From the NCBI GenBank assembly GCA_905215575.1, contig CAJMQV010000002.1, positions 32,443 to 96,442 of the forward strand: a stretch of 64,000 nucleotides of DNA. Direction: 5' to 3'. Shown here piece by piece: positions 42,956-52,227 of the stretch (position 1 is the first letter of the stretch; each line of letters begins with the position of its first letter). Made by a program: the position numbers and the translations under genes. The stretch comes from an uncultured bacterium. GTDB lineage: Bacteria > Bacteroidota > Bacteroidia > Bacteroidales > Bacteroidaceae. The notes below the pieces were generated by a model, which had not been told where the DNA came from, made no database searches, and was given only the letters and a program-made list of their open reading frames with translations.

Positions 42956-44845
42956 TTATTTGATAACTTTCTTTCCGTTCACGATATAAATGCCTTTCTT
43001 CAAGTCGTTCAAAGCCTGGCTTTCCTTAACCTGCTTGCGTACGATGATACCGTCGATGGTGTAAACATTAACGAGAGCTTCGCCGTTTTCAACCTGACCG
43101 ATACCGGTTGTTCCGTCGCCTTCCAAACCAAATCCTCTTACGTTCTGTGCCACAGCGGTAGTCAGAGCCAGATATGCCTTGTTTGCTTCGTTAGTGAATG
43201 CGGCACCGTTCTCAGCAGCCCAGTAGAAGCCCAGATTCTTACCGTCGTTGTCATAAGACAGCTTGTAGAACAAGCAGTTTTCGCCTTCGGTTGTAGCTGC
43301 TGTGGTAGAGCCTTTCAGCAGGTTGTTTGCAGGAGCAGCTTCTTCTGAATTAGAAACCTCGCATACATATTCTTTGGCATCAGCCTGAATCAGAACAGCT
43401 GTATTTGCAGGAACAACACTACCAGCGGCATACTTCCAGTCGATAGTCAAATTCTTGTTTTCTACACCTGTAACGATACCTGCTTTCATGTTGTCTGCAA
43501 CAACCCAAGCCTTATCTGTGAAGTAAGTTGCATAACCTGCGTCAGAAACAGAGATGGTTAAGGTTGCCGGTTCGGCTTTCTTGATGATAACATTTTTGAT
43601 TTCCCATGCAGATGCTACATCTTCAGTACACATATAGTTAAATGCAATCTGTACTTCTTTACCGCAGTAAGCGTTCAGAGAGATTTCTCCAGAGTTTATA
43701 AAATCCCAATTGCTTGGATAAGATGGAATAGTTAACTGTACCCATTCTGTAGCATCTTTTTCTTTAATCCAAAGTGTGAAGTCTTTTGTAAGATCATTGT
43801 CTTTTATAAATCCTGCTGCATGTTCGAATGTAAGACTTGCTCCAGCTACATCTGTTAAGTTAATAACCGGAGAGATTAATTTCAAATTTTGTGCTTTTTT
43901 AAAATTGAATCCATTGGCATAAGCACATTTATATTCAGAATTGTAGGTCCATACTTCTTCTGTCTGATTTACAGTAAAGTCACCTAAACTTTCTGCAAAG
44001 CTTTCTGTGAAAAGAATGCTTGGATCAATAACAGTCAGTGTATAAGATGCTGAACCTGGTTTATAAGTGTCAGTTACACCAACAGAAGCAGTGATGGTAG
44101 TAGTACCGGCTGCAATAGCTGTAATGTTACCACTGTTATCTACTGTTGCTACATCTGTATTGCTACTTTTGTAAGTTACTTCTCCATCAGATACAGTTGT
44201 AAATGTAGGTGCAGTGAATGCATCTCCTAAAGTGTAAGTTGCAGTTTCTGCAGAGAAAGCACATTTTGGATCTTCTAATTCAACACCAGATCCGCCTGCT
44301 TTTGTGATGACAATGTTGTCTAAAAAATAGGCTTTATCTTTTACTTTGTTTGTAAATGTAACTTTAGAGGTAGTTGTTCCTGTAGGCAGAGTAATCGTGA
44401 AAGATTGATTTTTTAATGTGTTTTCGTAGTCTGAAGAATTTTCTAGTCCAGAAATTTCATAAACATCTTCTCCATCTACTTGTACATAAATAACAGAATA
44501 TTTTTTATTCCAACTACTGGCATTAACAGTTAGGGTATAAGTTGCAGTCGGATCAGAGAGATCTATTTCTGGAGTAGTGATAGATCCTAAACCACCACCA
44601 GACCCTAATTTTATAGCACCAGGAGCATTATATACTTTAACACCGGTCCAACCAGATACAGATGTATACTCATCAAGTTTATTTGTGAGATCTGTAGAGA
44701 AATCATTGCCTCCCCAGCCATTTCCGCTAACGTTATCAAAGCTTTCACTCAAAATAATTTCAGGTTCCTGTGCATAGGCCTGACAATAAAAGCCACTTAG
44801 GATGAAAATCCAAATTAGCTTTCTGAAAAGTGTAATTGTTTTCAT
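42956..44845 (-). CDS. Secreted choice-of-anchor J / BIG2 protein with C-terminal sorting-like tail
   Basis: A 629-residue exported protein. Signal peptide ends at AYA with Gln next. Domains: a cleaved-adhesin/choice-of-anchor J lectin-like beta-sandwich (about 30-190), an Ig-like BIG2 unit (ATVDNSGNITAIAAGTTTI, about 195-275), a second choice-of-anchor J (about 280-425), then a module of about 140 residues also found in the endonuclease upstream (SDAGYATYFTDKAW to NKAYLALTT). The end is VNVYTIDGIIVRKQ and GIYIVNGKKVIK, a type-IX-like sorting tail. Likely surface-attached and binding glycan or protein; no catalytic residues seen. Starts 30 bp after the endonuclease gene. Confidence 0.75.
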   Translation of the reverse strand: MKTITLFRKLIWIFILSGFYCQAYAQEPEIILSESFDNVSGNGWGGNDFSTDLTNKLDEYTSVSGWTGVKVYNAPGAIKLGSGGGLGSITTPEIDLSDPTATYTLTVNASSWNKKYSVIYVQVDGEDVYEISGLENSSDYENTLKNQSFTITLPTGTTTSKVTFTNKVKDKAYFLDNIVITKAGGSGVELEDPKCAFSAETATYTLGDAFTAPTFTTVSDGEVTYKSSNTDVATVDNSGNITAIAAGTTTITASVGVTDTYKPGSASYTLTVIDPSILFTESFAESLGDFTVNQTEEVWTYNSEYKCAYANGFNFKKAQNLKLISPVINLTDVAGASLTFEHAAGFIKDNDLTKDFTLWIKEKDATEWVQLTIPSYPSNWDFINSGEISLNAYCGKEVQIAFNYMCTEDVASAWEIKNVIIKKAEPATLTISVSDAGYATYFTDKAWVVADNMKAGIVTGVENKNLTIDWKYAAGSVVPANTAVLIQADAKEYVCEVSNSEEAAPANNLLKGSTTAATTEGENCLFYKLSYDNDGKNLGFYWAAENGAAFTNEANKAYLALTTAVAQNVRGFGLEGDGTTGIGQVENGEALVNVYTIDGIIVRKQVKESQALNDLKKGIYIVNGKKVIK

Positions 44846-44875
44846 AACTAAAGATTTTAAATTAATAACAATAGT

Positions 44876-47050
44876 TTATTTTAGTACTTTCTTTCCATTA
44901 ATCAAATAGATTCCCGAAGGCAGTCCGTTCAATGCGCCTCGTTCTTGAACCTGTTTCCGGATTAATGTTCCACTGATTGAATAGACGTTTACCAATTTAC
45001 GTTTATTGTTTGTGGTTTGTTGGATTCCTGTAGGCTTTTCAAGAGGCAGATAATTAATGCCGTTTGCATTCGTTTTCGGTACGGCCAGATAAGCCTTATG
45101 TGCCGTATTGGTAAAGGCTCCGCCGTTTTCCGCTCCCCAATAGAAGCCAACCGGTTGGTTCACATCTGTACTTAATTTGTAGAACAGGCAGTCTGTACCT
45201 TCTGTTTCTGCATCTTCTGTACTTCCTTTCAGCCAGTTTGTTGTCGGCTTTTTGCCGTCAGTCTGGCTGATGTTACAGATATAATCTCCGCTGTTACCTT
45301 TGATCAGTACACCGGTTTCGCTAGGAATTACCGATCCGCCTTGATAAGCCCATTCAATATTCAGATAATTGTCCGGTGATTGAATACCGGTTATAACTCC
45401 GGCTTGAAGACCTGCTGGCAGATAGAAAGCTTGGTCACTGTAGTAAGTTGTATAGCTGCAATCGCTGATCGTGAAGTCAACAGACTGCATTTTATATAAG
45501 CAAACAGCTTTCTGTTGGGATTCATAGCAAGCAAATCTCGGTGCTCCTGCGTTATACTGAATGCTTCGTGTATCGTAAGCACAGCTGATAATCTGCGTAC
45601 CGTTTTCATCGATCACAATCTTCCACTGAGCATTCTTGCTGTCTTTGTCGGTTGTGGTATGCAGTTTATTGCCACTGCTGTTCAAAGATACATAGCATTT
45701 GCCGGTTGCATCGTAGAAGGTGTACTGATCGGTTGTTCCTCCCAACACGAAGGTATAAGGCTGTCCGTTGCCATTCACTTCAGAAACGATGAGGCCATTG
45801 TCGAAACCGATCTCGCCATATCCGCGGATGTCTTTGCCTTGTGCTCCCATGGCTACACTGAGTTCTTCGCACACGATGAGATATTGTGCTCCCGGTGTCA
45901 GGTCGGCGGTAGAGGTTACCGGAGTGAAACTCCACAGACCGGATACGGAAGGCGTTTCACCTCCTTCGTCATTTACTGTATATTTTGCGGTTACCGATCC
46001 GCTCTTCTTTCCGTCCAAGACGGCATAGGCTGTAATCGTCGTACTTTCGTTGATGGTCAGATTAGCGGGATTCGTTACCTGAACTTCCGCGCCGCCGTTC
46101 AGTGAATATACGATCTGTGCGCCCGGAGTGCCGGTTTTGATCTGTATATTGGTGCCCTTGCTTACAGTGCCTGATGCAGGGGTAAATGTCGGAGTCATTA
46201 CCTGAGTGTCACCACCTTCTCCGGCACCTTCATAGTTTTCGGAGTCGAAGAGTACATCCATTTTATCGCCCCAGATGTATTCTTCCAACCCGGGGAAGTC
46301 GATAAACGGATTACGGTTCTTTTGCAGTTTGTATACTTCGTTGTTTCGGTTTATCTCTTTTTCGCTTACCGGGTCTTCCTCAGCCCAGCGCAACAGCATG
46401 GTAACGGCCCATGAGGTATATGCCGGATATTTGTTTCCGGCAAGCATGGGACAGCTCCAACTGGCTATCTGGTTTTCGTAGCAGGTTGCCATATAAAAAT
46501 AGGTGCGGGCAAAATCACCTTTATATTCGTCTGCCGGTTCAAATACTATTCCGCTATATCCGGGAGTGGAAGAGGGACCTAATTTACTGAAACCTCCATT
46601 GGATGTATAAGTAGGACTATCGGTTTCGCCGAAAGGATAGTTGCTGCGACGACCGTTTACATAGCCATCAGTAGGATAAAGATGGAACAGGTCGCTGTAC
46701 ATGGGTCGAGCGTCATTAAACCAACTTTTGGGGAAGGAATGCTCGCGGTTATACACATCGCCTTCTTTAGAATAATTACCGGCCTGATCTGTTCCAAACA
46801 CAAAGTTTGTACTGGACGAATACATGTCCCATACCTTTCCGTCGGCTCTTTTGTCTGTGGTTTTGAAGGCTTCCCACAAGGCATCATAGCTTAACGCTGT
46901 GTGATTGTAGATTACTTTGCAGAGAGCGGTTTTAAGACTGGCTCCGCAATATCCGTCGGCCGAACTATAATAACCTGACGGAATTTGAGCGAATACCTGA
47001 ATCAGTGCACTTTGCAGTGCAATTAAAATCCAAAATCGTTTCATTGTCAT
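44876..47050 (-). CDS. Secreted endonuclease I family protein with C-terminal sorting-like tail
   Basis: A 724-residue exported nuclease. Signal peptide ends at VFA with Gln next. Residues about 20-275 are an endonuclease I (EndA) domain with catalytic His in NREHSFPKSWF and DLFHLYPTDGYVNGRRSNYPFGE, the core that binds Mg and DNA. A chitobiase/hexosaminidase C-terminal-like beta domain follows (TPTFTPASGTVSKGTNI, about 285-360), then a beta region (LTPGAQYLIVCE to about 520) and the shared module ending with the tail GIYLINGKKVLK. Expected to degrade extracellular DNA. First gene of a three-gene operon; ATAGGA-ATA-TCCTAT lies upstream. Confidence 0.85.
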   Translation of the reverse strand: MTMKRFWILIALQSALIQVFAQIPSGYYSSADGYCGASLKTALCKVIYNHTALSYDALWEAFKTTDKRADGKVWDMYSSSTNFVFGTDQAGNYSKEGDVYNREHSFPKSWFNDARPMYSDLFHLYPTDGYVNGRRSNYPFGETDSPTYTSNGGFSKLGPSSTPGYSGIVFEPADEYKGDFARTYFYMATCYENQIASWSCPMLAGNKYPAYTSWAVTMLLRWAEEDPVSEKEINRNNEVYKLQKNRNPFIDFPGLEEYIWGDKMDVLFDSENYEGAGEGGDTQVMTPTFTPASGTVSKGTNIQIKTGTPGAQIVYSLNGGAEVQVTNPANLTINESTTITAYAVLDGKKSGSVTAKYTVNDEGGETPSVSGLWSFTPVTSTADLTPGAQYLIVCEELSVAMGAQGKDIRGYGEIGFDNGLIVSEVNGNGQPYTFVLGGTTDQYTFYDATGKCYVSLNSSGNKLHTTTDKDSKNAQWKIVIDENGTQIISCAYDTRSIQYNAGAPRFACYESQQKAVCLYKMQSVDFTISDCSYTTYYSDQAFYLPAGLQAGVITGIQSPDNYLNIEWAYQGGSVIPSETGVLIKGNSGDYICNISQTDGKKPTTNWLKGSTEDAETEGTDCLFYKLSTDVNQPVGFYWGAENGGAFTNTAHKAYLAVPKTNANGINYLPLEKPTGIQQTTNNKRKLVNVYSISGTLIRKQVQERGALNGLPSGIYLINGKKVLK

Positions 47051-47084
47051 AAATAGATCTATTATTGTTGTAAATGTATGAATT

Positions 47085-47099
47085 ATAGGAATATCCTAT
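47085..47099. promoter_or_regulatory. Palindrome upstream of the endonuclease operon
   Basis: ATAGGA-ATA-TCCTAT is a 6-3-6 inverted repeat 35 bases before the endonuclease start, next to a TACATTTA (-7-like) stretch at 47071-47078 on the minus strand. A possible operator. Confidence 0.35.
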
Positions 47100-47180
47100 T
47101 CTTATTTTCGGAAGTTTTTTCCTGAAAATTGTTTTTTTTATAAAAAATGCAGTTTGTGAAATGCAAATGTAATTTGGATG

Positions 47181-47216
47181 AAAAAAGCCGAAGAGCAGAA
47201 TTTTATGCTCCTCGGC
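47181..47216 (-). terminator. Terminator of the Na/Pi cotransporter gene
   Basis: GCCGAAGAGCA (47187-47197) pairs with TGCTCCTCGGC (47206-47216), one mismatch. On the minus strand TTTTTTC follows. It lies 15 bases past the stop. Confidence 0.8.
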
Positions 47217-47231
47217 CTGGATTTAAGTTGA

Positions 47232-48917
47232 TTAATTGGTATGTCCTGCTGATTCTATTTTGGCTTCAATGATGTTTTGAATGTATTCGCCGATCTTTTC
47301 GCATTCGTTGATGATATCCAGATACAGAGTTCCTAAATGATAGGAGTATTCATGGTTGTTGATATCGGCGGCATTCTGGTTGCGCAACTGTTTCTTGAAA
47401 TTTTTGATTTCCTGATTGATAAAGAAAATAGTGCGCCCTTCGGCTAAAGGACGGCGCATGGAAGTGATGCGCTTCATTTCCTCAATAGCCTGTTCGGTGA
47501 GCAGGAAAAGCTGATGCAGGTGATTCTGCTGTTTGGAAGTAAACTGCTCTTTGCCGTGATACTTATGCCCGATAATGCGTGAAATGATGTAGCAGGAATC
47601 GGCAATACTTTCCAACTCTGATACTTCGCGGAGCATGCAACGGATTTGGGTTTTGGTTTCCGAACTGAGCAGATCATCGCCGACCTCGCCCAAGTATCCG
47701 GCAATTTCTTCTTCAAGCTCATCGCTCGAGTTTTCTAATTTCTTGATCTTCAGATAAATTTCCTGGAATTCCTGAGTCTTGTTTACGGTGAGCAAATAAC
47801 GCACTTGAGTAAACATCCGATGGGTCAGATCGGCAAAGTTGTTGATTTCCTTTTGGGCTTCCAGTACGGAAAGTTCTGGTGTGGCCAGCAAACCTCCGGT
47901 AATATAACGCAGTTCGCCTTCGTCTTCGTCGTTCTTGTTTTGTGGAACCAGTTTGGTTGTGATGCGCTCCAAGGGTTTGACCAACCAAATGAATAAGGCG
48001 ACATTTATCAGATTAAAACTGGTGTGGAACGCTGCCAGAATGTATGCGGCAAGGTTCCGGTCCGGAAGGCCTTGTCCGGCTGTCAGTGGAATTGCCTGAT
48101 TGAAAAACTTGTCCATGAACGGGAATATGGCAAAGACCCACGCAATACCTGCCAGATTGAAGATCAATTGGGCCACGGCTACCCGTCGTGCCGTAACATT
48201 TGCGGAGTAGGCAGATTTACAGGTAATGATGGCGCGTCCCAAGTTTTCTCCCAAGACAAGAGCAATACCTGAAGGGATGGAAAGCAGGCCTGTGGCACAA
48301 AGAATCATGCTTGTTGCCATCAGTGCCGCTGATGATTGAATCAACAGGATAAGCACAGCACCAATGAGAAGAAGTATCAGATAGGATACGTAACCTTCAT
48401 TGAACGTACTGAAGAAAGAAACCAAGGCAGCATTTTGGCTTAATTCCATGCTGTCGGCAAACTCGCAGAGCAGTCGTAAGCCTAAGAACATGAAACATAA
48501 TCCGAACAGCGATTCGCCCTGAGAGCGGAAACGGCGGGTGTTGACCAGCCAGATGGCTACACAGAAGAAGACAAAAATATAATAGCTTATCGCAAAATTG
48601 AACTCAGCAGCCATCAGCCAGGCTATGAGCGTGTGACCGATACTGGCGCCCATAATGATGGACAGACCTTGCACAAAGGTCAGCATACCGGCATGAACAA
48701 AACCGATAGTCATTACAGAGGTGGCTGATGAGGATTGGATTATGGCGGTAATGAGCGCACCGGAAACCAACGAAGTGAAACGGTTCGTTGTCAATGTATC
48801 CAATATACGGCGTAACTGGTTGCCGGCCATTTTCTGGAGGCTTTCGCCCAACAGCTTCATGCCATACAACAGTAATCCTAGACAGCCTAAAAGCTTTAAA
48901 AATGCTAAAATCATCAT
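47232..48917 (-). CDS. Na+/phosphate cotransporter (NptA-type) with PhoU-like tail
   Basis: A 561-residue inner-membrane carrier. The membrane part (1-about 320) has two QSSSATS/QSSAA motifs, IIQSSSATSVMTIGFV and LLIQSSAALMATSMILC, the inverted-repeat hallmark of SLC34/NptA sodium-phosphate transporters. Residues about 345-540 form a helical PhoU-like domain (NNFADLTHRMFTQVRYLL, ELESIADSCYIISRII). Family members import phosphate using sodium. Single gene, convergent with the endonuclease operon only in layout; both run leftward. Confidence 0.9.
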   Translation of the reverse strand: MMILAFLKLLGCLGLLLYGMKLLGESLQKMAGNQLRRILDTLTTNRFTSLVSGALITAIIQSSSATSVMTIGFVHAGMLTFVQGLSIIMGASIGHTLIAWLMAAEFNFAISYYIFVFFCVAIWLVNTRRFRSQGESLFGLCFMFLGLRLLCEFADSMELSQNAALVSFFSTFNEGYVSYLILLLIGAVLILLIQSSAALMATSMILCATGLLSIPSGIALVLGENLGRAIITCKSAYSANVTARRVAVAQLIFNLAGIAWVFAIFPFMDKFFNQAIPLTAGQGLPDRNLAAYILAAFHTSFNLINVALFIWLVKPLERITTKLVPQNKNDEDEGELRYITGGLLATPELSVLEAQKEINNFADLTHRMFTQVRYLLTVNKTQEFQEIYLKIKKLENSSDELEEEIAGYLGEVGDDLLSSETKTQIRCMLREVSELESIADSCYIISRIIGHKYHGKEQFTSKQQNHLHQLFLLTEQAIEEMKRITSMRRPLAEGRTIFFINQEIKNFKKQLRNQNAADINNHEYSYHLGTLYLDIINECEKIGEYIQNIIEAKIESAGHTN

Positions 48918-49004
48918 CCCTTACTGTTTTTGTCTGTGCGTAATTTCTTTTTCTCCACAGCATTCTGTACATTTAGCAATGTATGAACCTAATTATGATG
49001 AATT

Positions 49005-50666
49005 ATGGAAAGGATGCTGCAAATACGATGCAAAAATAATAAAAAAAAGGTGGATGTACCTCTTGGATGCAATCTTTTGGATGTGTACCGCATCTTAAAT
49101 CTTCAAATGCCTTACGGACCCGTAAGTGCGAAGGTAAACAATAAGGTGGAAGGGTTGCATTATCGCCTTTTCAATAATAAGGATGTTGAATTCTTGGATG
49201 TTACTTCGGCTTCGGGCATGCGAACCTATACGCGTTCGCTGTTCTTTCTTCTGGTAAAGGCCGTAGAAGATACTTTTCCGGGATGTCAGTTGCGTATTGC
49301 GGCCCCGATAGCCCGGGGATATTATTGTAAATTGCGTATGGAGCGTGAGGTTACACCCGAAGATGTTGCCTTGATCCGGGAACGGATGAAACAGATTGTG
49401 GCTGAGGATATACCGTTTCATCGCATGCAATGTCCTACAGAGGATGCAATAGACCTCTTCCGTCAAAAAGGAATGACCAGTAAGGTAAAACTTCTGGAAA
49501 GCGTGGGTAGTCTTTATACGCATTACTATAAACTGGGTGATTCCATAGATTATTTCTATGGCTCGCTGCTGACACATACTGGGGGACTTCGTGTTTTTGA
49601 TCTGATTCCGTATCATGACGGCTGTCTGTTGCGTGTGCCTTCCATGAAAGATCCTGATAAACTTGAAGAAATGGTAAACCAACAGAAGCTGTTGGACATC
49701 TTTGACGAACATCACAGCTGGCAGGATATTGTCGGTATCAGCACGGTGGGCGATTTCAACCGGGCTTGTATCGACGGGCATGCCACCGACCTGATCAATG
49801 TATCGGAAGCCTTGCAGGAGAAGAAGATTGCTCGTATTGCAGACGAGATCAATTCGCGTAAGGGTGTGCGTATTGTTCTGATTGCCGGACCGTCGTCCAG
49901 CGGTAAGACTACTTTTAGTAAGCGTCTGGCTATTCAGTTGATGGCTTGTGGACTGAAACCTTATCCGGTATCGCTCGATGATTACTTCGTTGATCGGGAG
50001 AAAACCCCGTTGGATGAGCATGGTGAGTATGACTTCGAGTCGCTTTATGCGTTGAATCTGGAGCTGTTTAATACCCATATGAAGGCGTTGCTTGCCGGGC
50101 AGGAAGTGGTTCTGCCTAAGTATAATTTTCAGGCAGGAAAGAGCGAGTCCAGCGGAAATGTATTGAAACTTGAGGAAAATACTATTTTGATTCTTGAGGG
50201 AATACATGCCTTGAATCCGGAACTTTTACCACAGATTGATGAGGCTTGTAAATATAAGATTTATGTTTCGGCCATAACAACGATTATGCTGGATGACCAT
50301 AATTACATTCCGACAACCGACAATCGTCTGTTGCGCCGCATCGTGCGCGATTTCAAATATCGTGGTTGCTCTGCGCTGGACACCATTCGCCGCTGGCCCA
50401 GTGTACAGGCCGGTGAGAATAAATGGATTTTTCCTTATCAGGAGCATGCCGATATCATGTTCAACAGTGCCCTGCTGTTTGAATTAGCTGTGATCCGAGA
50501 GCAGGCCATTCCTTTGCTGGAGCAGGTTCCGGAAAATGTATCCGAATATTCTGAGGCCTACCGTTTGAGAAAGTTCTTGCGTTACTTTGTGCCTATGCCT
50601 TCATTGCAGATTCCTCCGACTTCGTTGTTACGGGAATTTTTGGGCGGAAGTTCTTTTCAATATTGA
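49005..50666 (+). CDS. Nucleoside kinase (uridine kinase-like) fused to ThrRS-type TGS/SAD domains
   Basis: A 553-residue cytoplasmic protein. The N-terminus (about 5-65) is TGS-like; the next block (about 70-270) matches the second additional (editing-like) domain of threonyl-tRNA synthetase, including HRMQCPTEDAIDLF. The C-terminus (about 285-490) is a P-loop uridine kinase: Walker A IAGPSSSGKTTFSKRLA, LDDYFVDREKTP, LEGIHALNP and RRIVRDFKYRG. These fusions occur across Bacteroidota and Firmicutes. Catalysis predicted: ATP-dependent phosphorylation of a nucleoside. An internal ATG at 49014 could be the true start. Fur follows 60 bp downstream. Confidence 0.85.
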   Translation: MERMLQIRCKNNKKKVDVPLGCNLLDVYRILNLQMPYGPVSAKVNNKVEGLHYRLFNNKDVEFLDVTSASGMRTYTRSLFFLLVKAVEDTFPGCQLRIAAPIARGYYCKLRMEREVTPEDVALIRERMKQIVAEDIPFHRMQCPTEDAIDLFRQKGMTSKVKLLESVGSLYTHYYKLGDSIDYFYGSLLTHTGGLRVFDLIPYHDGCLLRVPSMKDPDKLEEMVNQQKLLDIFDEHHSWQDIVGISTVGDFNRACIDGHATDLINVSEALQEKKIARIADEINSRKGVRIVLIAGPSSSGKTTFSKRLAIQLMACGLKPYPVSLDDYFVDREKTPLDEHGEYDFESLYALNLELFNTHMKALLAGQEVVLPKYNFQAGKSESSGNVLKLEENTILILEGIHALNPELLPQIDEACKYKIYVSAITTIMLDDHNYIPTTDNRLLRRIVRDFKYRGCSALDTIRRWPSVQAGENKWIFPYQEHADIMFNSALLFELAVIREQAIPLLEQVPENVSEYSEAYRLRKFLRYFVPMPSLQIPPTSLLREFLGGSSFQY

Positions 50667-50696
50667 TTTTGCAACCGGATTGCAGAGATATTGAAG

Positions 50697-50704
50697 TATA
50701 TTTG
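50697..50704 (+). promoter_or_regulatory. -7 element of the fur gene
   Basis: TATATTTG fits TAnnTTTG exactly and lies 22 bases before the fur ATG; a -33 TTG at the right spacing was not found. Confidence 0.45.
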
Positions 50705-50726
50705 TCCGTCTAACGAAACGAAAGAT

Positions 50727-51161
50727 ATGAAGAAACAAGAAATTTTGTCTGCTGAGGCCGAAGCAAGAATGTACTCCCGTGGTGTGAAGCCTACGGCTGT
50801 GCGCCTGTTGGTCTTTTCGGCCTTGCAGGCGGCTGCGCGTCCGGTATCGGTTTCCGATCTGGAAACAAGCTTGCAAACGGTGGACAAATCTACGATCTTC
50901 CGTACCCTAACCTTGTTCCTGGAGCATCATCTGATTCATGGAATAGAAGATGGAAGCGGGGCTGTGAAATATGAACTTTGCCATGGAGAATGGGATTGTT
51001 CGGTGAGCGACATGCATTTGCATTTCTTTTGTGAACGCTGTCATCGTACATTCTGTTTTAAGGATATGCCGATTCCCGAGGTTGACTTGCCGGAAGGTTT
51101 TGCCATGCATGGCGTAAATTTTGTCATTAAGGGCCTGTGTCCGGATTGTATTGACAAGTAA
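50727..51161 (+). CDS. Fur-family metal-responsive regulator
   Basis: A 144-residue transcriptional regulator. N-terminal winged helix (GVKPTAVRLLVFSAL, TLQTVDKSTIFRTLTLFLEHHLI) and C-terminal dimerisation domain with the metal sites: HLHFFCERCHRTFCF (CxxC) and LCPDCIDK (second CxxC, structural zinc). It could be Fur, Zur or PerR; a zinc-sensing role would fit the zinc transporter genes at 21-22.6 kb but no site was identified. Start at MKKQEILSA (50727). Has its own -7 element. Confidence 0.88.
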   Translation: MKKQEILSAEAEARMYSRGVKPTAVRLLVFSALQAAARPVSVSDLETSLQTVDKSTIFRTLTLFLEHHLIHGIEDGSGAVKYELCHGEWDCSVSDMHLHFFCERCHRTFCFKDMPIPEVDLPEGFAMHGVNFVIKGLCPDCIDK

Positions 51162-51162
51162 T

Positions 51163-51217
51163 ATAAAACAAATCCTCTGCAAAACGATATAATGACTTTG
51201 CAGAGGATCTGTTTTAT
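51163..51217. terminator. Bidirectional terminator between fur and the PAP2 gene
   Basis: A 21-base arm (51163-51183) pairs with 51197-51217 with a single mismatch; the stem begins ATAAAACA and ends TGTTTTAT. It lies between the convergent fur (+) and PAP2 (-) genes. Confidence 0.8.
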
Positions 51218-51228
51218 GTTTGTTTCGG

Positions 51229-52227
51229 TTAAGGTATATGCAGGTAGCGCACTTCTTCCTGTTGCCGGTATTTGTCGTAGATGTGCTGTGTCAGGAAATA
51301 AACCGGAAAGGCGGTAACGAAGCCGACAATGGCATCGATCACATAATGAGCCTGAATATATACTGTGGCTCCATAAAGAAGCAGGGCTATAGGCAACAGG
51401 CAGAATCCCAGGGTGCGCGACTCCTTAAAGGATAAAATCAGCAGGATTGTGGTGATGCTGACGTGTGAGCTCGGGAAAGCTGCTGTGGGATATTCACCGA
51501 TGTCTTGCGCTCCTCTTACCAGCCCGAAGAAGAAACCTTCCGGATCTCCCGGAGGCGGAAACATATCGGTATGGTATTTGAAATATGTACCCATTTCCGG
51601 AAAAATGCCGATTTTTGCCCATTCATATCCTATGGCCTGGAAATAATATTGCGGGCCGGCCACCGGTATAAGAATATATATGATGTAATAAATAAAGAAA
51701 GAGCACATCACAATAAAGGATGCTTTCTCGTATTCCTTATATCGATACACAAAATAGAATACCATAACCACCAGAATCATGGGATAATAAGAGAAGTATC
51801 CCAGATTGAAAGCCTCGCTGAATATTCTTTCGGGGCATAGCTTTCCGAATAGCAAAGCCGGCTGGCAATGAAACAGACTCTGTTCTAAGCGGGCAAAGAT
51901 ATGGTCCAGATTATTGAAATTGCAATTAAAACTGTATGTTTCCGGATACCAGAAATTCAGCAATGTCATCTGGAAGGTAATCCTTATGAATTTCAGAACT
52001 TTGTAGGGAAAGCGCTTGTAAAGAAACAGAAGCATTACGGTTACAGCCAGAATCAGAATACGCCCTCCGATCATATTCCAGGGAGCGGTCATTTCTTTCC
52101 ATAAGGCGAGGATCAGGATAGTGGTCAAGAAGGAATAGACAAAACCAAGCTTCTCAATTAACAGAAATCCGGATTTTATCTTGTCCTTTTCTTCCTTTTC
52201 CAGAAATCGTTTCCAGGCATTTATCAT
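51229..52227 (-). CDS. PAP2-superfamily integral membrane protein (inositol phosphoceramide synthase-like)
   Basis: A 332-residue protein with about six to eight helices. Phosphatase motifs PSSH (FPSSHVSITTILLIL) and HYVIDAIVG are intact, resembling the Aur1/IPC-synthase branch. The first motif is less clear. Bacteroidota use related enzymes for sphingolipid head groups, so a lipid substrate is plausible but not shown. Start: the internal ATG at 52227 (not 52233) is chosen, because it overlaps the epimerase stop as ATGA and has an AGGAGG seven bases upstream. Confidence 0.78.
   Translation of the reverse strand: MINAWKRFLEKEEKDKIKSGFLLIEKLGFVYSFLTTILILALWKEMTAPWNMIGGRILILAVTVMLLFLYKRFPYKVLKFIRITFQMTLLNFWYPETYSFNCNFNNLDHIFARLEQSLFHCQPALLFGKLCPERIFSEAFNLGYFSYYPMILVVMVFYFVYRYKEYEKASFIVMCSFFIYYIIYILIPVAGPQYYFQAIGYEWAKIGIFPEMGTYFKYHTDMFPPPGDPEGFFFGLVRGAQDIGEYPTAAFPSSHVSITTILLILSFKESRTLGFCLLPIALLLYGATVYIQAHYVIDAIVGFVTAFPVYFLTQHIYDKYRQQEEVRYLHIP

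Noticed and set aside
49095..50207. 370-residue minus-strand frame opposite the nucleoside kinase
   Set aside because: Antisense to a P-loop kinase with intact motifs; product lacks any domain pattern.
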